A stretch of 8,045 nt of DNA from Actinomycetota bacterium (GCA_003452655.1 DMNR01000109.1:1891-9935), one strand, 5' to 3'; positions 1-6,487 are shown, counted from the first letter of the stretch. A program made the numbers and translations. The notes: generated by a model from the letters alone, not told the origin.

Positions 1-513
1 GCGAATGGTCCCGTTGAAGTACTGATCGCGAACGCGGGCATTACCGACGACAAGCTGATGCTTCGAATGGGTGAGGACTCCTTTGTCGACGTTCTCGACA
101 CGAATCTCACCGGTGCTTATCGGCTAGTGAAAGCAGTATCAGGATCGATGCTGCGAAATCGCTGGGGACGAATCGTGTTCATCTCCAGTGTCGTCGCCAT
201 GAGCGGGTCTGCGGGGCAAGCCAACTACGCGGCGAGCAAGGCGGGTCTGATCGGGCTCGCGCGCTCACTCGCTCGAGAGTTCGGTCCTCGCGGGGTCACG
301 TGCAACGTCGTCGCCCCGGGCTTCATCGATACCGACATGACCTCTCAACTGACCGACAACCGCCGCGACGAGGTCCTGGGAAGTATCCCGCTGAGCCGCA
401 TCGGGCGCCCCGATGATGTGGCAGCAACGGTCGACTTCCTGACCAGCGAGGCCGGCGGCTACGTCACCGGCGCCGTCATCCCGGTAGACGGCGGCCTCGG
501 GATGGGCCATTAG
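1..513 (+). CDS. fabG: 3-oxoacyl-ACP reductase FabG (MabA-like), 5' end outside window
   Basis: This is the C-terminal 170 residues of a short-chain dehydrogenase that reduces 3-ketoacyl-ACP with NADPH in the cytosolic type II fatty acid synthase. Visible motifs are the NAG turn (visible residues 11-13), a DTNLTG helix (34-38), and the catalytic Ser63, Tyr76 and Lys80 in SSVVAMSGS and NYAASK. After these come the NVVAPGFIDTDMT cofactor loop and the C-terminal PVDGGLGMGH. The GMGH ending and overall sequence match mycobacterial MabA/FabG1 rather than a generic dehydrogenase. About 75 residues, including the TGxxxGIG nucleotide-binding loop, lie before the window. An enoyl-ACP reductase follows 111 bp downstream on the same strand, as in the mabA-inhA locus. 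The family assignment is firm; the acyl-chain length it prefers cannot be read from the sequence. Confidence 0.95.
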   Translation, partial: ANGPVEVLIANAGITDDKLMLRMGEDSFVDVLDTNLTGAYRLVKAVSGSMLRNRWGRIVFISSVVAMSGSAGQANYAASKAGLIGLARSLAREFGPRGVTCNVVAPGFIDTDMTSQLTDNRRDEVLGSIPLSRIGRPDDVAATVDFLTSEAGGYVTGAVIPVDGGLGMGH

Positions 514-545
514 CAACACCGGCCCCAAACCAGCGCAGCACCGTA

Positions 546-570
546 CGACCTCAGGCCCAGCATTGGGTCG
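546..570 (+). promoter_or_regulatory. Small hairpin in the fabG-fabI spacer, possible attenuator
   Basis: The 111-bp spacer between fabG and fabI contains GGCCCA (554-559), a GCAT loop and TGGGTC (564-569), giving a six-pair stem with one G-U. An alternative pairing joins CGACC (546-550) to GGTCG (566-570). No T-tract follows, so it is not a convincing terminator. A TATAGC hexamer at 582-587 could be a weak -10 for a secondary promoter about 30 nt ahead of the fabI start, but no -35 sits at the right distance. Its function is uncertain. Confidence 0.25.
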
Positions 571-624
571 GTTAGCTGCCCTATAGCGACCACAAACGCC
601 CACAATAACTAGCGAGGAGACACC

Positions 625-1455
625 GTGAGTTCCACTCTGCTGGACACGCAGCTGGAGGAAACCCAGCCCACTGTCGAAACCAACACAACCGGCATCGTTG
701 CCGGGAAGCGCTTACTCATCACCGGCGTCCTCACCGAAAGCAGCATCGCGTTCTCGGTTGCGCGCCTCGCGCAGGAGCAGGGCGCGGACATCGTTCTGAC
801 GAGTCCACCACGCACGGTTTCGCTGACGCGACGCATCGCGGCTCGCCTCCCCAAACCCGTTGAGGTACTAGCCCTCGACGTCACTGATGACGCCGATCTC
901 GATTCGCTTGACCAACGTGTGGGTGAACACCTTGAGCAAGTCGACGGCATCTTGCATGCAATCGGCTTCGCCCCCGCGAGCGCCCTTGGCGGCGGCTTCA
1001 TGACTGCACCGTGGGCCGATGTGGCGACCGCGATGCACGTTTCGACGTACAGCTTGGTTTCACTGACTCGCGCACTTGCCCCGAGCCTGGCACCAAACGC
1101 CAGCGTTGTTGGTCTCGACTTCGACGCATCTGTGGCGTGGCCTAGCTACGACTGGATGGGCGTCGCAAAGGCCGCGCTCGAATCTGCGTCCCGCTACCTG
1201 GCCAAGGAGCTCGGCCCACAGGGAATTCGGGTCAACCTGGTTTCTGCGGGACCGCTGCGCACGATGGCTGCTCGATCGATCGAAGGCTTCAGCGAATTCG
1301 AGAACGTCTGGGACCAGCGCGCACCCCTCGGCTGGGACATCAACGACGCGGAACCAACCGCACGCGCAGCGCTGGCACTTCTCTCAGATTGGTTCCCGGC
1401 AACAACCGGCGAGATCGTTCACGTTGATGGCGGCGTTCACGCGGTGGGAGTGTGA
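625..1455 (+). CDS. fabI: Enoyl-ACP reductase FabI, InhA-like
   Basis: NADH-dependent enoyl-ACP reductase, the last step of each elongation cycle in type II fatty acid synthesis. The 276 residues show the divergent FabI nucleotide-binding loop (TGVLTESS, 33-40), HAIGF (111-115), the GLDFDAS segment with Phe166 (equivalent to InhA Phe149), and the active-site Tyr175 and Lys182 in the FabI-type Y-x6-K spacing. The AGPLRT substrate-loop start and a C-terminal HVDGGVHA are also present. The GTG start is chosen because GAGGAG (614-619) lies 5 nt upstream and no ATG or GTG lies closer to the Rossmann fold. This leaves an N-terminal extension of about 20 residues relative to InhA, rich in Thr and Glu. 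The gene follows fabG and overlaps the next gene by four bases (GTGA). From family knowledge it would be the isoniazid/triclosan-type target; drug response cannot be judged here. Confidence 0.95.
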   Translation: MSSTLLDTQLEETQPTVETNTTGIVAGKRLLITGVLTESSIAFSVARLAQEQGADIVLTSPPRTVSLTRRIAARLPKPVEVLALDVTDDADLDSLDQRVGEHLEQVDGILHAIGFAPASALGGGFMTAPWADVATAMHVSTYSLVSLTRALAPSLAPNASVVGLDFDASVAWPSYDWMGVAKAALESASRYLAKELGPQGIRVNLVSAGPLRTMAARSIEGFSEFENVWDQRAPLGWDINDAEPTARAALALLSDWFPATTGEIVHVDGGVHAVGV

Positions 1456-2249
1456 ACACCACAACGCTGACCCGGCAGGAATCCAAGGGCAAGATCGCGG
1501 GTGTCGAGTTCTTCGTCTTTGGCGATGGCGACCCCGTGACCGTCTTCGCCCATGGCCTGGCGGGCTCGGTGTCGGAGACGAAACCGCTGGCCATGCCGTT
1601 GACGGGAACCCGGGTGCTGTTGAACTTCCGCGGCCACGGTGGGTCGGATGCACTGGCGGACGGCTGGGACTACGACCTGCTTGCCGACGATGTACGGGTG
1701 GTCGCAGACCATGTCGGCGCCACCGGAGCGTGCGGACTATCACTTGGCGCTGGCGCGATCTTGCGACTGCTCACGCAGACCCCGCAACGCTTTGATCGGT
1801 TGGCTTTTGTCATGCCCGCCGCCCTCGATCAGCCGTGGACCGACGGCGCGATCGTCCGACTCCGCGAATTGGGTGCGGCGATCGAAGAGGGCGACAGAGA
1901 ACGCTTGACCGCGGTCCTCATGAGTGAAGTGCCGGAGCATCTGCGGGAACTGCGCGTCACTCGAATCCTGCTCGCACGCCGCGCCGCCGAACTCGCGGCA
2001 ATGACGCCACCCGCCCCGGCGCGCGTGGATGTCCCGGTGGCGAACCTGGGTGCGCTCGCGAGCGTCACTGCACCTTCCCTCGTGCTTGCCCAGCGCGGCG
2101 ATCGGCTCCACAACGTCGAGGTGGCGACTCGGCTATCGGATGCACTACCGCACTCGGTTCTGCACACCCTCGAACCAGGGGGCGTCTTCTGGACGCAGTC
2201 GGACGTCACCCGGGAATTGCTGACCGAACAGTTCGTCGCGGGGCGCTAG
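1452..2249 (+). CDS. Alpha/beta hydrolase-fold protein, catalytic His apparently missing
   Basis: A 265-residue alpha/beta hydrolase-fold protein of unknown substrate. The oxyanion-hole HG motif is at 34-35 (FAHGLAGS), RGHGGSD at 60-66, the nucleophile elbow GLSLGAG at 95-101 (Ser97), and a likely acid at Asp217 in the strand-turn AQRGD. The loop before the last helix, where the family normally has PGGH, reads PGGVFW, so the catalytic position appears to be Val245. His220, His234 and His238 are nearby but not in the usual place. The GTG start overlaps the fabI stop by four bases, which implies translational coupling and co-transcription with fatty acid synthesis. It could act on acyl thioesters or esters if another His substitutes, or be a non-hydrolytic member. 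In Mycobacterium this slot is occupied by ferrochelatase. The fold is clear; the function is not. Confidence 0.85.
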   Translation: MNTTTLTRQESKGKIAGVEFFVFGDGDPVTVFAHGLAGSVSETKPLAMPLTGTRVLLNFRGHGGSDALADGWDYDLLADDVRVVADHVGATGACGLSLGAGAILRLLTQTPQRFDRLAFVMPAALDQPWTDGAIVRLRELGAAIEEGDRERLTAVLMSEVPEHLRELRVTRILLARRAAELAAMTPPAPARVDVPVANLGALASVTAPSLVLAQRGDRLHNVEVATRLSDALPHSVLHTLEPGGVFWTQSDVTRELLTEQFVAGR

Positions 2250-2287
2250 GACCCGATCAACTACCGAACGTCGGCGCTCACGAACGC

Positions 2288-3199
2288 CTAGAGATAGGTG
2301 CCGAACCAGTCACCGGCGTGGACCAGAGCAGCACTGAGCCCCGGATCGGTATCGAGGGTGTTGTGATCAGCCTCAGGGACAATGATCCACCGCTTCGGCC
2401 CGGGCAAAGCCCGATACACCTCCCCCACCGTCTCAATGGGTGCCGTGTCATCGTCCGCCCCGTTGATAAACAGTGTTGGGCAGCCCGCGAGCGCGGCCGC
2501 CGCAGCTTCCGGCCGGAACGCTGACATCGCGTCGACGCTCGCCAGGTAGAACGAAGTCTTGCCCAATCCGTCAGTCCCGGGAAGTGCGCTCGTGCCCCCT
2601 TGAAACGCTTTGAGCTTTTCGTAGGCCGCGGCAAATGCTGGGCTGAACGGAAAGATGTCGTTGACGGTAACGATCTCTGGCGCATGCCCACGCGAGATCG
2701 CGAGGCGATCCGCCGCAACACGTTTCTTGAGTTCCACCCACTCCCACGCTGGTCGCGGTGCTCGAAGCATCGCCTGGCCATTACCCGGCCCAGACACCGT
2801 GACTGCTGCACGCACCTCTGGGTCGGCCGCAGCAACGTGGACCGCAACCGGCCCGCCGTAACTGTGCCCATACACGCCGACTCGGTGGGGGTCCACTTCC
2901 TGCATGCCTATCAAGTAGCTGAGCACATAGCGTGCGTCGGCGACTCGTGCGAAAGGGTCGATCCACCCTCGATCACCAGAGCTGTCGCCATGACCGACGT
3001 AGTCGAATCTCAAACTGGCAATTCCGGCGTCGGCAAGAGCGTTGGCAACGGTAGGCATCACCAGGTTGCGGACGCCTGACAACCCCTGACACAACAGGAC
3101 AGCGGGGAAGGCAGATCCGTTCTGTGGCATCCGGAATGTCGCGGCTATCCGTTCACCCTTGCCACTTCGAATAGTCAACTCTCGCTCTAGCTGGGCCAT
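2288..3199 (-). CDS. Alpha/beta hydrolase (S33/dienelactone-hydrolase-like esterase)
   Basis: A 303-residue cytoplasmic serine hydrolase with a full triad. The nucleophile elbow GHSYGG places Ser113, GADDDTAP gives Asp251, and PEADHN gives His279. The core also has the early strand AVLLCQGLSG that forms the oxyanion region and LRFDYVGHGDSSG (63-75), typical of the Hydrolase_4/YfhR-type branch. Residues about 140-230 form a cap insert between core strands. There is no signal peptide. The start at 3199 has no clear Shine-Dalgarno sequence but sits 7 nt after a TATGCT hexamer, so the message may be leaderless. A small membrane protein gene ends 55 bp upstream on the same strand and could share a transcript. 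It converges on the fabI-linked hydrolase with 38 bp between the stops and no obvious terminator hairpin. The substrate is unknown; ester or amide hydrolysis is inferred from the fold. Confidence 0.9.
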   Translation of the reverse strand: MAQLERELTIRSGKGERIAATFRMPQNGSAFPAVLLCQGLSGVRNLVMPTVANALADAGIASLRFDYVGHGDSSGDRGWIDPFARVADARYVLSYLIGMQEVDPHRVGVYGHSYGGPVAVHVAAADPEVRAAVTVSGPGNGQAMLRAPRPAWEWVELKKRVAADRLAISRGHAPEIVTVNDIFPFSPAFAAAYEKLKAFQGGTSALPGTDGLGKTSFYLASVDAMSAFRPEAAAAALAGCPTLFINGADDDTAPIETVGEVYRALPGPKRWIIVPEADHNTLDTDPGLSAALVHAGDWFGTYL

Positions 3200-3205
3200 C
3201 GACCC

Positions 3206-3211
3206 AGCATA
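3206..3211 (-). promoter_or_regulatory. Possible -10 element for a leaderless hydrolase transcript
   Basis: On the minus strand TATGCT (four of six matches to TATAAT) ends 6 nt before the hydrolase ATG. That would place the transcription start at or next to the A of the start codon. No recognisable -35 lies 16-18 nt further upstream. Leaderless messages are common in Actinobacteria, and the absence of a ribosome binding site fits, but this is a short match. Confidence 0.3.
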
Positions 3212-3254
3212 GAAGCGACGAGACGATCTTGGCGCGGTCGCTGATGCGCCTGCG

Positions 3255-3440
3255 TCACCGAGGTGTCATTCCTCCGTTGCCTGGGTGTGAACTCGTCTGA
3301 TGGGTGTGATTTGGGCTAACTGAGGTGTAGTCGGAGATGACACCCCCGCCCTCACCGAACGCCAGCATTCCCACAATTGCGATTACTGCCAGAACTGCTC
3401 CGACTACTACTGTGGCGATGTCCATCATGAACTTCATCAT
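3255..3440 (-). CDS. Small single-pass membrane protein, 61 residues, unknown function
   Basis: I do not recognise this protein. It starts with a Met-rich head (MMKFMMD), followed by one hydrophobic helix at about residues 8-28 rich in Val, Ala and Ile. The tail is Gly-rich and then polar, with Ser, Thr, His and Asn, and ends in GGMTPR. The charge pattern (a Lys near the N terminus, then the helix) suggests N-in, C-out insertion, but this is inference. The frame stays open further upstream, antisense to the M23 gene. The start is fixed here because AGGAGC (3450-3445 on this strand) lies 5 nt before a tandem ATG-ATG, and the protein's composition changes sharply at this point. The gene is divergent from the secreted M23 peptidase across a palindrome-rich spacer and lies 55 bp ahead of the esterase gene on the same strand. 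Confidence 0.65.
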   Translation of the reverse strand: MMKFMMDIATVVVGAVLAVIAIVGMLAFGEGGGVISDYTSVSPNHTHQTSSHPGNGGMTPR

Positions 3441-3445
3441 TGGTG

Positions 3446-3450
3446 CTCCT
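3446..3450 (-). promoter_or_regulatory. Ribosome binding site of the 61-residue membrane protein
   Basis: AGGAG on the minus strand lies 5 nt before the ATG. It is the strongest Shine-Dalgarno match seen in the window and decides the start of a reading frame that would otherwise extend about 190 codons upstream. Confidence 0.7.
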
Positions 3451-3490
3451 GGGGTAGTTCCTGGATGCGGCGGTTTCAGCGACGCTGATT

Positions 3491-3518
3491 GATCCAAATC
3501 TCCCCAGCAGATTGGATC
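3491..3518. repeat. Imperfect inverted repeat in the divergent spacer
   Basis: GATCCAAATCT (3491-3501) pairs with AGATTGGATC (3509-3518), with a single bulged A and a 7-nt CCCCAGC loop. It lies about 50 bp upstream of the small membrane protein start, within its likely promoter or leader. It could be an operator or an RNA hairpin. No T-run follows in either direction, so termination is unlikely. Confidence 0.5.
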
Positions 3519-3532
3519 GGGAAACGGACGAC

Positions 3533-3556
3533 GCGATGTGTACCGGTGCACATCGC
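3533..3556. promoter_or_regulatory. 24-bp near-perfect palindrome, probable operator
   Basis: The arms GCGATGTG (3533-3540) and CACATCGC (3549-3556) are perfect inverted repeats. They flank TACCGGTG, whose core ACCGGT is itself palindromic, so 22 of 24 positions obey two-fold symmetry. This is the size and symmetry expected for a dimeric repressor or activator site. It sits about 93 bp upstream of the 61-residue protein start and 152 bp upstream of the M23 gene, and could serve either. As RNA it would also fold into a strong hairpin on both strands. I cannot name the regulator family. Confidence 0.55.
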
Positions 3557-3598
3557 TTGCCTTCGAACCCCACCAACTCATTTCCGCACGAAACTTTG

Positions 3599-3653
3599 CC
3601 AAATCCTGGGGAGCAGGGCTCAAATCCGACCGGATTTGGGCTACGGATTCCCC
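3599..3653 (+). promoter_or_regulatory. Structured leader of the M23 gene with competing hairpins
   Basis: CAAATCCG (3621-3628) and CGGATTTG (3631-3638) form an 8-bp perfect inverted repeat, extended by four pairs (two of them G-U) at 3617-3620 and 3639-3642. An outer stem GGGGA (3608-3612) with TCCCC (3649-3653) encloses it. The same right arm can instead pair with CCAAATCC (3599-3606), which is an exact complement of GGATTTGG (3632-3639), so the two folds exclude each other. This switch-like arrangement ends 55 nt before the M23 start codon. It could be an RNA leader or overlapping protein sites. I could not match it to the c-di-AMP (ydaO) riboswitch often found before actinobacterial wall-hydrolase genes. 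Confidence 0.45.
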
Positions 3654-3663
3654 GCAAATTTGC
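3654..3663. repeat. 10-bp perfect palindrome GCAAATTTGC
   Basis: A perfect A/T-centred palindrome directly after the structured leader and 45 bp ahead of the M23 start. It could be a protein half-site or chance; the A/T core stands out from the GC-rich surroundings. Confidence 0.35.
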
Positions 3664-3708
3664 CGATACGCAATCGAAGAAGCAGTTGACCGACAGGAAG
3701 CGTGTGGC

Positions 3709-4686
3709 ATGAATCTCGGTAGTTCACGAAGCAAGGCTGTGACGATCGGCCTAGCGGCAGCAGTGGCTGGAGGTCTGGCGCTGGGCATACCTGTGGCGAA
3801 TGCCGACACACCTGCATCGGTGAACCCCTCGGCACCCGGAGTCGGCGACGGCGAGACACCAGGCGCACCCTCGCTAAGCCAGCGAGCTTTAGCGTCGACG
3901 CCAACCGGTTCCACGGTTACCTCACCTGCGTGGATTGGCGGCGCAACTCTCAATGCTGGCTGGGAGTACAGCAACCACGGCCCACACCGCGCGTGGGACG
4001 TTGGGCTGTGGCTCGGCACTCGGATCTACGCACCCCGGTCCGGGATCGTCATCGGCCTCAACGACGGTGTCGCGAACAATCCTGCGGGAGTCAATCCTGG
4101 GAGCAACGCACCCTCCAACTGGGTTCTGCTGTGCCATACCGTCAGAGGGACGCCGGTCTCCAGCTTGTGGCAGCACCTGTCGCCGGGCATTCCGCTGACG
4201 GTGGGACAGCGGGTCGCAGGACCTGTACTGGACTCAACAGGGCACGCGATCGCGGGAACCGGAACTCTCCTGGCGTTCACAGGAAACACGGGCAATAGCA
4301 CCGGACCACATCTGCACTTGGCGACGATGAAAGGCTGCGAGAAGCCAACCGTGGCCGGCAATAACAGTCCCGCTGCATGGAGTCGCTATAACTACCTCAA
4401 CAAGCCCGAAACGCTCGTGTGGGAACCATCAAGGATCTGGCGACGACCGGTGGTCGATGCCAGCGAACTGATGGCTGCCTATAAGGCACGCGGGAGATCA
4501 GTCGCGGTGTTGAACTTGCGAAAGGCAACCGGCGCAAAATCACGAAGCACAAAAGCAAACAAGAGCTTCAGGATTTTGATCAAACAGCTGAAAGCCTCCA
4601 TCAACTACCCAAACACTAATTCGCGGCCGTCGAAGAAGTTCCTCAAGAAGCTCGCCAAACGCACCCAAGACCTGGGAGTGAGTTGA
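3709..4686 (+). CDS. Secreted M23 (LytM-type) metallopeptidase with basic tail
   Basis: Zinc endopeptidase expected to cut peptidoglycan cross-links outside the membrane. The start at 3709 gives 325 residues and a clean Sec signal peptide: SRSK, a hydrophobic stretch at about 11-27, and a VANA|D cleavage site after residue 32. AGGAAG (3695-3700) lies 8 nt before this ATG. An upstream in-frame ATG at 3538 would bury the signal and lies inside the palindrome. The M23 core carries HRAWD (His93, Asp97), WQH (His156) and GPHLHL (His201, His203), the expected zinc and catalytic residues. Cys142 and Cys210 are the only cysteines of the mature protein and could form a disulfide. Residues about 265-325 are a Lys/Arg-rich tail that may bind anionic wall polymers. 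A Pro/Ser/Gly linker (35-60) precedes the domain. The true substrate is inferred from the family. Confidence 0.92.
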   Translation: MNLGSSRSKAVTIGLAAAVAGGLALGIPVANADTPASVNPSAPGVGDGETPGAPSLSQRALASTPTGSTVTSPAWIGGATLNAGWEYSNHGPHRAWDVGLWLGTRIYAPRSGIVIGLNDGVANNPAGVNPGSNAPSNWVLLCHTVRGTPVSSLWQHLSPGIPLTVGQRVAGPVLDSTGHAIAGTGTLLAFTGNTGNSTGPHLHLATMKGCEKPTVAGNNSPAAWSRYNYLNKPETLVWEPSRIWRRPVVDASELMAAYKARGRSVAVLNLRKATGAKSRSTKANKSFRILIKQLKASINYPNTNSRPSKKFLKKLAKRTQDLGVS

Positions 4687-4782
4687 CGTCGACAGTTGAA
4701 GGCGGCGGATCTGGATAACTGATTGTGAGAGCCGATGCGCTGAAATGAGCCACACCGTCGCTCAGTCAATAGGATCCGTGAA

Positions 4783-6474
4783 GTGGCCAGCCAATGGAAG
4801 AGCGAATTTCGCGTATTCCCGACGCTGCGCGGATATCGGCGCAGCTGGCTGACTCGTGACTTGCTTGCCGGACTGAGCTTCGGCGCGATCACGATCCCCG
4901 GGCAGCTCGCCACTGCACACCTGGCGGGAATGCCCACGATCACCGGTTTGTACGGATTCCTCGCAGCATGTTTGATGGCAGCTCTGCTGGCCGCCAACCG
5001 CCACCTCGCACTCGGGATGGACAGCACCATCGCTCCGATGCTGGCCGCCGGATTAGTTGGCGTAGGAGTCGCCGCTGGCAGCGAGCAGTACATCGGCCTG
5101 GCGTTGGTCACGACCTTCATGGTGGGCTTCCTGCTGCTCATTGTCGGCATCGGGAAAATGGGATGGGTCGGCGACTTTCTGTCCCGACCAGTCGTCACCG
5201 GCTTCCTCGGTGGTATCGCCATCATCATCGTGATCAACCAGCTGCCTCAGTTCTTCGGCATCAATTCGGTATTCGAACGCACCCCCGTACGGCTATTGCA
5301 CTTCCTTCAAAACGTGTCGGACTTTAACCTTCCGACCCTGATTGTTGGCGTCGCGTCCTTGGCCCTGCTACTCGGGTTCTCGCGCATCGGCGGGCGGTTC
5401 CCCGGAGCGCTCGTAGTGCTGGTGCTCGCCATCGCTACCTCGGCAATCTTCGATTTGAGCGCTCTAGGCGTGAGGACCCTCGGGCCGTTGAAGTCAGGCC
5501 TGCCGAGCCTCACGCTGCCCCCGCTCACATTTGATTCCATCGAACTCACGATGGGCACAGCGCTGGCGATCTCCATTATCTGTATGGCCCAGACGTCGGC
5601 GACCACCCGGACCTCAGCCGCAATCGGAGGCTTTGAGACCGATATCAATGCCGACTTCCGAGCCGTGGGTGCGGCAAATGTGCTCTCGAGCTTCTTCGGT
5701 GCTTTCACTGCCAACGCAAGCCCACCGTCGACCGCGATCATCGCTGAATCACGCGGTCGGACTCAGGCCACAGCCTTGTTCGCCAGCGTGCTTGCCGTTC
5801 TCTTGATGTTCGCCAGCCGTCTCATCGAGGCGCTGCCCGAAGCGACGCTCTCTGCGATTCTCATCTTCATCGCCATCCGGATCTTCCACCTCGACGAGAT
5901 GATCGCGATGAAGAACTACTCATGGCGAGCCTTCTCGCTCATGCTCACTGCCATGCTGGGCGTGGTGGTCCTCGGTGTCGGTTATGGGGTCGGGCTCGCA
6001 GTTCTCATATCGGTCCTCGACCGAGCGCGGCGCACTGCCCGCCCCGAACTGCTTCGCCTCGGGCGAACTCCTGAGGGTCAATGGGTCAAGCACTCCGCAA
6101 GCAACAGCGAGGAGTTGCCAGGGGTTGCGGTCTTTCGGCTCAATGGACCACTTTGGTTTGGAAACGCAAACTGGTTCCGCGAGGAGATGCTCGCGGCGAT
6201 TCCCGAGGACTCAGAGAAACCGGATCTTCTCGTGCTCGACACTACGGGCGTCGACGATATCGACTACACCGGGAATAGCGCGGTCATTCAGGTCGCCGAA
6301 CTTTGCGAGCTACGAACAGTTGGGCTCGCGATCGTGACGCATCCAGGCAAGACCGATCGGGCGTTCCACAAGGGTGGACTGATTGAGGACATCGGACAGG
6401 ACCGCGTCTTTGAGTCGGTGGAAGCCGCAGTGGTCGCCCTCGATCCGGCAGCGGATCTTCCGTTCGAAGACTAA
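4783..6474 (+). CDS. SulP-family inorganic anion transporter with STAS domain
   Basis: A 563-residue integral membrane protein of the SulP/SLC26 family, which carries sulfate, bicarbonate or related anions. Residues about 20-420 are strongly hydrophobic, consistent with the family's usual set of about 12-14 helices. Landmarks are DLLAGLSFGAITIPGQLATAHLAG near the first helices, RHLALGMDSTIAPMLAAG (about 74-91) and FLSRPVVTGFLGG. The C-terminal STAS domain (444-555) has VLDTTGVDDIDYTGN, the usual nucleotide/partner loop. IPGQLATA replaces the more common IPQxxAYA, and GMDST replaces GPxS/GADS, so the substrate path may differ. The GTG start is supported by AGGA (4771-4774) 8 nt upstream. The 96-bp gap from the M23 gene shows no convincing terminator or promoter, so co-transcription is possible. 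The transported ion cannot be assigned. Confidence 0.9.
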   Translation: MASQWKSEFRVFPTLRGYRRSWLTRDLLAGLSFGAITIPGQLATAHLAGMPTITGLYGFLAACLMAALLAANRHLALGMDSTIAPMLAAGLVGVGVAAGSEQYIGLALVTTFMVGFLLLIVGIGKMGWVGDFLSRPVVTGFLGGIAIIIVINQLPQFFGINSVFERTPVRLLHFLQNVSDFNLPTLIVGVASLALLLGFSRIGGRFPGALVVLVLAIATSAIFDLSALGVRTLGPLKSGLPSLTLPPLTFDSIELTMGTALAISIICMAQTSATTRTSAAIGGFETDINADFRAVGAANVLSSFFGAFTANASPPSTAIIAESRGRTQATALFASVLAVLLMFASRLIEALPEATLSAILIFIAIRIFHLDEMIAMKNYSWRAFSLMLTAMLGVVVLGVGYGVGLAVLISVLDRARRTARPELLRLGRTPEGQWVKHSASNSEELPGVAVFRLNGPLWFGNANWFREEMLAAIPEDSEKPDLLVLDTTGVDDIDYTGNSAVIQVAELCELRTVGLAIVTHPGKTDRAFHKGGLIEDIGQDRVFESVEAAVVALDPAADLPFED

Positions 6475-6487
6475 GCATCGAAGACTA
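6464..6487. repeat. 14-bp-period direct repeat spanning two convergent stop codons
   Basis: TCGAAGACTA occurs at 6464-6473 and again at 6478-6487, separated by AGCA. The first copy contains most of the transporter's TAA stop. The second contains the TAG stop of the minus-strand beta-helix gene. The two genes are only 10 bp apart, so a small tandem duplication seems to have formed this junction. Confidence 0.6.

Noticed and set aside
609..1001. Long minus-strand open frames opposite fabI and other genes
   Set aside because: These are typical shadow frames of high-GC genes, without domains or ribosome sites.
2250..2287. Bidirectional terminator between the converging hydrolase genes
   Set aside because: CGAACG occurs as a direct repeat, not an inverted one. 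Only a 4-bp stem can be drawn, and no T-run is present.
3538..3708. In-frame upstream extension of the M23 gene from an ATG at 3538 (57 extra residues)
   Set aside because: It would place the signal peptide internally, starts inside the 24-bp palindrome and lacks a ribosome site. The ATG at 3709 has AGGAAG 8 nt upstream and begins a normal signal peptide.
3540..3708. Possible c-di-AMP (ydaO) riboswitch before a wall-hydrolase gene
   Set aside because: The genomic context fits, but I could not find the conserved ydaO core segments. The region has hairpins but no recognisable match.
3441..4019. Minus-strand open frame upstream of the 61-residue protein, antisense to the M23 gene
   Set aside because: Its sequence is low-complexity and a shadow of the M23 coding frame. 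The AGGAG before 3440 marks a better start.
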